Shown here in pieces: positions 33,803-38,570 of a DNA stretch of 38,570 nucleotides. The translations under genes and the position numbers were made by a program. The DNA is from CAYVUM01 sp964619055 (GTDB lineage Bacteria > Pseudomonadota > Alphaproteobacteria > Rhodospirillales > Defluviicoccaceae). The notes under the pieces were generated by a model. The model made no database searches and was not told the DNA's origin. It worked only from the letters and a program-made list of their open reading frames with translations. Within the stretch, counting starts at the first letter, position 1. Each line of letters starts with the position of its first letter. The stretch is taken from NCBI GenBank assembly GCA_964619055.1, contig CAZUDB010000033.1:1-38570 (forward strand). Direction: 5' to 3'.

Positions 33803-34044
33803 AACTACACGTTCCCTCCACGTTTCGGTGCGGTGGTTGCACACCGCAATTGCCGTTCAAGCTTAGCGGGCTGAAGTCCGTTTGCGAAGCTGGGATCCAG
33901 GGCCACGGCCGTGCACGGTTGGAGCCTTTGCCATGCCCCTGGATGCTGGTATTGAGGATAGGTTGATAGCGAGTTGCGTCTGCTGCGGCTTTCAGCAAAC
34001 CGATTGCCGGCAGCCTAACACTGAAACGCGGAGAGGAAACCCTG

Positions 34045-34848
34045 ATGCAGGCATGTGTTCGTTCCGCCGCCTTGGCGCTCGTGGGCCTGGTGGTCGCGTC
34101 TGGTACGGCCTTGGCCGAGATCCGCACTGAGGAAATCACGTACACGCTGGGCGACAAAACGTTCAGAGGCTATCTGGCATGGAACGACGAAATCGATGGT
34201 GAGCGCCCGGGCGTGCTCGTTGTCCATGAATGGTGGGGTCAGAACGATCATGCCCGCGAACGCGCCGAGCGTCTGGCCGAACTTGGCTACACCGGCTTTG
34301 CCGTTGACATGTATGGCGACGGCGAGGTGGCAACAAATCCGGAGGACGCCAAACGTTTGATGACTTCAGTGATGTCTGACCCGTCCGTGGCCAGGGGCCG
34401 CTTCGATCGAGCGCTCGCGATCCTTAAAGAAAATGAGGTGGTTGATCCGGACCGGATCGCCGCCATGGGATTTTGTATGGGCGGCGGTGTGGTGCTCCAT
34501 GTGGCGCGTACGGGCACGGACTTGGACGGCGTCATCACCTATCACGGCGTGCTTGGCACGGATCAACCCGCGAAGCCGGGGTCGATCACGACGCCGATCC
34601 GCGTTTTCAATGGGGATGCCGATCCGTTCGTGCCCCCGGAGCAGTTGAAGGCTTTTGAAACGGAAATGTCCGCCGCCGCCGAGGACATCGAGATCATCAA
34701 CTATCCTGAAGTGGTGCACAGCTTCACCAACCCCGGTGCGACCGAGCTTGGCGAAAAATTCGGCCTGCCGCTCCGCTACGATGCTGCGGCCGACCGGGAC
34801 AGTTGGGAGCGCACCGAGGCCTTCCTGAGCGAGGTTTTGGGGAAGTAG
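34045..34848 (+). CDS. Exported dienelactone hydrolase-family protein
   Basis: A 267-residue alpha/beta hydrolase. A signal peptide is visible at residues 1-24 (SAALALVGLVVASGTALA then EI), so it acts in the periplasm. The dienelactone hydrolase catalytic triad is present: Cys nucleophile in AAMGFCMGGGVVLH, Asp in NGDADPFVPPEQ, and His in PEVVHSFTNPGA; VVHEWWGQNDHARERAERLA is the usual oxyanion region. The natural substrate is unknown; exported members need not act on dienelactones. GGAGAGG stands upstream of the ATG. It is divergent from metY across 242 bases that include the overlapping palindromes CACGGCCGTG and CCGTGCACGG (33904-33918). Confidence 0.87.
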   Translation: MQACVRSAALALVGLVVASGTALAEIRTEEITYTLGDKTFRGYLAWNDEIDGERPGVLVVHEWWGQNDHARERAERLAELGYTGFAVDMYGDGEVATNPEDAKRLMTSVMSDPSVARGRFDRALAILKENEVVDPDRIAAMGFCMGGGVVLHVARTGTDLDGVITYHGVLGTDQPAKPGSITTPIRVFNGDADPFVPPEQLKAFETEMSAAAEDIEIINYPEVVHSFTNPGATELGEKFGLPLRYDAAADRDSWERTEAFLSEVLGK

Positions 34849-34930
34849 GCGCGCCAGCCTGAACGCGTTGCTTACGGGCAAGGCCACGACAACAACAAGG
34901 GGCTTTACGCGCGTGTTCGGTTCGGCTACT

Positions 34931-34950
34931 TTACGTTTACGTAAACGTTA
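34931..34950. promoter_or_regulatory. LiuR-like palindrome upstream of the mutase
   Basis: A perfect 16-base palindrome ACGTTTAC|GTAAACGT (34933-34948), extendable to 20 bases with one mismatched pair. It closely resembles the site described for LiuR, the MerR-type regulator of branched-chain amino-acid breakdown in proteobacteria (from memory of that motif). It lies about 90 bases before the isobutyryl-CoA mutase start, where control by a branched-chain regulator makes sense. Confidence 0.5.
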
Positions 34951-35038
34951 GCTTTTTGTGGCCGCAGCGAGCAGCCGCGGCGGTCGCCTGGCCCGAAACC
35001 GTTGGGCCCATCCGCATGCCGTTGAGGGAGGAACAGCC

Positions 35039-38000
35039 GTGCCGGACGATCTCGTTACCCTGAACCGTGATCCGGAACCGACAAGCACGACGCCGGACCG
35101 GACGGGCTCACGAACGCCGCTTCGGTTCGTCACCGCGGCGAGCCTGTTCGATGGCCATGATGCCTCCATCAACATCATCCGCCGGATGCTCCAGGCGGCG
35201 GGAGCCGAGGTCATCCATTTGGGGCACAACCGTTCGGTGGAAGAAATCGTGACGGCGGCCATCCAGGAGGATGTCCATGGCATCGCCATCAGCTCCTACC
35301 AGGGCGGTCATGTCGAGTATTTCAAGTACACACTAGACCTGCTGCGGGAGCGTGGCGGGGCCGACATCCGGGTGTTCGGCGGCGGCGGCGGCGTGATCGT
35401 GGCGGATGAAATCGAGGATCTTCACGCCTATGGCGTCGCCCGCATTTACACGCCCGAAGATGGCCGAACCATGGGCCTGCAGGGCATGATCGACGACATG
35501 ATGGTGCGGGCCGATCACGACCTGACCGCCGATTTGCCGACGGATCTGAAAGCACTGGCCACGGGTGACTTCCGGCTCCTGAGCCGCGTGCTGACGGCGC
35601 TTCAGGACGGCGCGCTCGGGTCCGAGCATCGCGATGCCATCCATGCCCAGGCGCACCATCGCGGCGTGGTGCCGGTTCTCGGCATCACGGGCACCGGAGG
35701 TGCTGGCAAATCTTCTCTGACGGACGAGATCGTTCGCCGCTTCCGCCTCTATTCCCGTGAGCCCAAGGTTGCCATCATTGCCATCGACCCATCGCGACGA
35801 AAAACCGGTGGCGCCTTGCTGGGCGACCGCATCCGCATGAATGCTATCGACGCGTCGAGCGTCTACATGCGTTCTATCGCCACCCGCGAGGCCGGCACGG
35901 AGGTCCCGACGGCCGTAACGGACATGATCGCCGCGTGCAAGGCCGCGGGCTTCGACTTGGTGATTGTGGAGACGCCCGGGATCGGGCAGGGAGATGCTGG
36001 CATCGTCCCGTTTGTGGACCTGTCACTCTACGTGATGACCCCGGAGTTCGGCGCCCAGTCCCAGCTCGAAAAAATCGATATGCTGGACTTCGCCGACATC
36101 ATTGCGATCAACAAGTTTGATCGGCAAGGGGCGCTTGATGCCTTGCGCGACGTGGCCAAGCAGATGCAGCGCAATCGCGAAGCGTTCCATACGCCCCCCT
36201 CCGAGATGCCCGTGTATGGAACGATCGCAAGCCGCTTCAATGATTTCGGCGTGACGGCGCTGTATCTGGAGTTGATAGATCAGTTCAACGCTAAGAGCCT
36301 CAGCCACTGGACGACCACTGCACCGGACGTGGACAGCAAAGCCTCCGAGGCCGGCTCTGGGATTGTCCCGGCCCACCGCAAGCGTTACCTGGCGGAAGTG
36401 GCCGCGACCGTGCGCGACTATCACCGCCAGGCGGACGAGCAGGTGGCCATCGCTCGCGAGCGCCAGGCCTTGCGCGAAACCGCTCGGCTGTTGGCGGCCG
36501 CGGGCAATGACGGGGCGGCCGTTGACCGCTTGCTGGAGGAGCGCGACCAGATGATGGATCCGCGCTGCCGTAAGATGCTTGCCTCCTGGCCGTCCATGAA
36601 AGAGGCCTATTCCGGCGATGAATTCGTCGTGAAGATGCGGGAGAAGGAGGTCCGCACGGCCCTTACACACACATCGCTGTCCGGGCTTCGGATTCCTAAA
36701 GTGGCGTTGCCATCGTACGGTGATGACGGTGAGATCCTGAAATGGCTTTTGAGGGAAAATGTGCCCGGCGCCTTCCCCTACACGGCCGGTGTGTTTGCCT
36801 TCCGGCGCGAAGGTGAGGACCCAACCCGCATGTTTGCCGGTGAAGGCGATCCGTTTCGCACCAATCGTCGCTTCAAATTCCTGTCCAAGGATTCGCCGGC
36901 CAAGCGCCTGTCGACCGCCTTTGACTCTGTCACGCTGTACGGCTTCGATCCGGATGAGCGACCGGACATCTACGGCAAAGTCGGTAACTCCGGCGTCTCC
37001 ATCGCAACCCTGGACGACATCAAGGTCCTGTATGGCGGCTTCGATCTTTGCGATTCGGCCAATTCCGTGTCCATGACGATCAACGGACCGGCGCCGGCGA
37101 TCCTGGCCATGTTCTTCAATGCCGCCATCGATCAGCAGATCGAGCGGTTCGTGGCTGAAAACGAGCGGCAGCCGACCGAAGAAGAATGCTTGAAGATCCA
37201 AACCTGGGTGTTGAAAAACGTCCGCGGCACTGTTCAAGCAGACATCTTAAAAGAGGACCAAGGTCAGAACACCTGCATCTTTTCAACCGAGTTTGCACTT
37301 AAGATGATGGCAGACATCCAGGCCTACTTCGTCCACCATCAAGTCCGCAATTTCTATTCAGTCTCGATTTCTGGTTATCATATCGCCGAGGCTGGGGCCA
37401 ATCCCATCAGCCAGCTCGCCTTTACACTTGCCAACGGTTTCACATACGTGGAAGCGTATCTCGCGCGTGGAATGCACATCGACGACTTTGCGCCCAACCT
37501 GTCGTTCTTTTTCTCTGCGGGCATGGAGCCCGAATACGCGGTCATGGGACGAGTCGCGCGGCGGATCTGGTCGACCGCACTCCGGTTCAAGTACGGCGCG
37601 AGCGAACGCTCCCAGAAGCTTAAATACCACACTCAGACCTCTGGGCGCTCACTGCATGCCCAGGAATTCGATTTCAACGACATCCGCACCACGTTGCAGG
37701 CGCTGATCGCCACCTACGACAACACCAATTCGCTTCACACCAACGCCTATGACGAGGCGATCACGACTCCGACAGAGGACAGCGTGCGCCGGGCGATGGC
37801 GATCCAGATGATCATCAATCGGGAGTGGGGCCTCAACCTGAACGAGAACGCCAACCAAGGCGCGTTCGTTATCGAGGAACTGACCGATCTAGTCGAGGAG
37901 GCAGTGCTCCAGGAGTTTGAGCGGATCGCGGAGCGGGGCGGAGTGCTCGGTGCCATGGAAACCGGGTATCAGCGCGGTAAGATCCAGGACGAGTCCCTGT

Positions 38001-38320
38001 ATTATGAGCGTCGCAAGCATGACGGCAGCTATCCGATCATTGGGGTCAACACCTTCGTCAATCCGCGAGGGATTGAGATCCCGACACCGGAGCTGGCCCG
38101 CTCCACGGAAGAGGAAAAGCAAAGCCAACTTACTCGGCTGCGCGCCTTCCATGCGGAGAATGCAGACGCAGCGCCCGCGATGATCGATCGGCTTAAGGCG
38201 GCAGCCGTTGCCGACGATAACGTGTTTGAGGTCCTGATCGATGCTGTGCGCGTGTTATCGCTAGGCCAGATCACCCAGGCCCTGTTTGAGGTAGGCGGAA
38301 AGTACCGGCGCAGCATGTGA
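35039..38320 (+). CDS. icmF: Fused isobutyryl-CoA mutase IcmF
   Basis: An adenosylcobalamin enzyme that interconverts isobutyryl-CoA and n-butyryl-CoA, with its own GTPase chaperone in the same chain; 1093 residues. Order of parts: B12-binding domain (LFDGHDASINIIRRML, about 22-150); MeaB-like G domain with P-loop GTGGAGKSS (near 217) and NKFD (near 358); linker; and mutase barrel (about 530-1090) with YTAGVFAFRREGEDPTRM, SISGYHIAEAGANPISQL and DILKEDQGQNT. The Phe in AGVF aligns by eye with the Tyr89 position of methylmalonyl-CoA mutase, as in IcmF. The GTG at 35039 has GGGAGGA six bases upstream; an earlier GTG at 34958 is unlikely. The next gene overlaps its stop. Confidence 0.95.
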   Translation: MPDDLVTLNRDPEPTSTTPDRTGSRTPLRFVTAASLFDGHDASINIIRRMLQAAGAEVIHLGHNRSVEEIVTAAIQEDVHGIAISSYQGGHVEYFKYTLDLLRERGGADIRVFGGGGGVIVADEIEDLHAYGVARIYTPEDGRTMGLQGMIDDMMVRADHDLTADLPTDLKALATGDFRLLSRVLTALQDGALGSEHRDAIHAQAHHRGVVPVLGITGTGGAGKSSLTDEIVRRFRLYSREPKVAIIAIDPSRRKTGGALLGDRIRMNAIDASSVYMRSIATREAGTEVPTAVTDMIAACKAAGFDLVIVETPGIGQGDAGIVPFVDLSLYVMTPEFGAQSQLEKIDMLDFADIIAINKFDRQGALDALRDVAKQMQRNREAFHTPPSEMPVYGTIASRFNDFGVTALYLELIDQFNAKSLSHWTTTAPDVDSKASEAGSGIVPAHRKRYLAEVAATVRDYHRQADEQVAIARERQALRETARLLAAAGNDGAAVDRLLEERDQMMDPRCRKMLASWPSMKEAYSGDEFVVKMREKEVRTALTHTSLSGLRIPKVALPSYGDDGEILKWLLRENVPGAFPYTAGVFAFRREGEDPTRMFAGEGDPFRTNRRFKFLSKDSPAKRLSTAFDSVTLYGFDPDERPDIYGKVGNSGVSIATLDDIKVLYGGFDLCDSANSVSMTINGPAPAILAMFFNAAIDQQIERFVAENERQPTEEECLKIQTWVLKNVRGTVQADILKEDQGQNTCIFSTEFALKMMADIQAYFVHHQVRNFYSVSISGYHIAEAGANPISQLAFTLANGFTYVEAYLARGMHIDDFAPNLSFFFSAGMEPEYAVMGRVARRIWSTALRFKYGASERSQKLKYHTQTSGRSLHAQEFDFNDIRTTLQALIATYDNTNSLHTNAYDEAITTPTEDSVRRAMAIQMIINREWGLNLNENANQGAFVIEELTDLVEEAVLQEFERIAERGGVLGAMETGYQRGKIQDESLYYERRKHDGSYPIIGVNTFVNPRGIEIPTPELARSTEEEKQSQLTRLRAFHAENADAAPAMIDRLKAAAVADDNVFEVLIDAVRVLSLGQITQALFEVGGKYRRSM

Positions 38321-38570
38321 CCGGGACGTCCGACGGGCACGGCCGGCTCCACGGCAAGGTTGCTCTCGTCACCGGAGCCGCCCGTGGGATTGGGGCGGCG
38401 ATCGCTCGCGCGTTCTCTACGGAAGGCGCGTTTGTGTTCGTAACCGATTTGGCTATGGGCGAGGGCACTGCGCTCGCTCAGCACCTCGGTTCGCGAAGTG
38501 CTGAATTCCAGCTTTTAGATGTCCGCGATGAGGATCGATGGCAGTGGTCCATCGATCGCGTCGTTGCATT
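38317..38570 (+). CDS. Short-chain dehydrogenase (partial, runs off the window)
   Basis: The first 84 residues of an NAD(P)-binding SDR protein. It starts at GTG 38317, whose GTGA overlaps the IcmF stop, so the two are translationally coupled. It shows GRLHGKVALVTGAARGIGAA (cofactor motif GxxxGIG) and an Asp after beta-strand 2 (VFVTDLA), which usually favours NAD over NADP. The catalytic triad lies beyond the window edge, so the substrate cannot be inferred beyond a possible role in short acyl-CoA or alcohol metabolism next to IcmF. Confidence 0.85.
   Translation, partial: MTGTSDGHGRLHGKVALVTGAARGIGAAIARAFSTEGAFVFVTDLAMGEGTALAQHLGSRSAEFQLLDVRDEDRWQWSIDRVVA

Noticed and set aside
33803..34044. 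SAM-II riboswitch in the metY leader
   Set aside because: A segment reading GCTAAGCTTG on the minus strand recalls the motif, but the GATAAA-type core and the pairing pattern of the pseudoknot could not be found.
36023..37237. 404-codon open frame antisense to the mutase gene
   Set aside because: It lies wholly within icmF in the opposite frame, is rich in Arg/His/Gly and has no recognisable domain; long antisense frames are expected in GC-rich DNA.

Overview
The window is a GC-rich chromosomal segment of an alphaproteobacterium, most likely a Rhodospirillales-type lineage. This rests on gene order and protein features, not on a search. Supporting points are the order fabD-fabG-acpP-fabF-mltG divergent from rpsF-rpsR-DUF2232-rplI, followed by dnaB-alr-mlaE-mlaF-radA-cvpA-purF-SDR. 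HemB has the Asp-rich metal site, PurF is of the Fe-S cysteine type, and a fused isobutyryl-CoA mutase is present. No rRNA, tRNA, CRISPR array, insertion sequence or phage gene was seen.

Layout. 129-1760: a tandem universal stress protein (minus) and an exported META-domain lipoprotein-like protein (plus). 1761-6254 (minus): the fatty-acid synthesis operon fabD, fabG, acpP, fabF, ending in mltG. 6255-6661: a divergent control region. 6662-17812 (plus): a long housekeeping run covering ribosomal proteins S6, S18 and L9, a DUF2232 membrane protein, replicative helicase, alanine racemase, the MlaE/MlaF lipid transporter core, RadA, CvpA, PurF and a short-chain dehydrogenase. Many of these genes overlap by 1-8 bases.

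18181-25002 (plus): the accessory centre of the window, a 2-aminoethylphosphonate (AEP) uptake and breakdown operon. It has a binding protein, an ATPase, a fused double-domain permease, an FAD-dependent oxidoreductase and phosphonoacetaldehyde hydrolase (PhnX). No PhnW transaminase is present, so the flavoenzyme probably supplies phosphonoacetaldehyde. A shortened endonuclease/exonuclease/phosphatase-family membrane protein is embedded between ATPase and permease.

25022-31349: a membrane protein joining a periplasmic Cache sensor to a cytoplasmic Schlafen-type AlbA_2 domain (minus), an alpha/beta hydrolase and polyphosphate kinase (plus), a small helical protein of unknown function (minus) and an FNR-like regulator (minus). 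31482-33802 (minus): hemB behind an O-acetylhomoserine sulfhydrylase. 34045-38570 (plus): an exported dienelactone hydrolase-family protein, then a LiuR-like palindrome, fused isobutyryl-CoA mutase and a translationally coupled dehydrogenase that runs off the window.

The most noteworthy items are the PhnW-less AEP operon, the Cache-AlbA_2 fusion, the internally deleted phosphatase-like gene, and a dehydrogenase whose N-terminus has no standard start codon.
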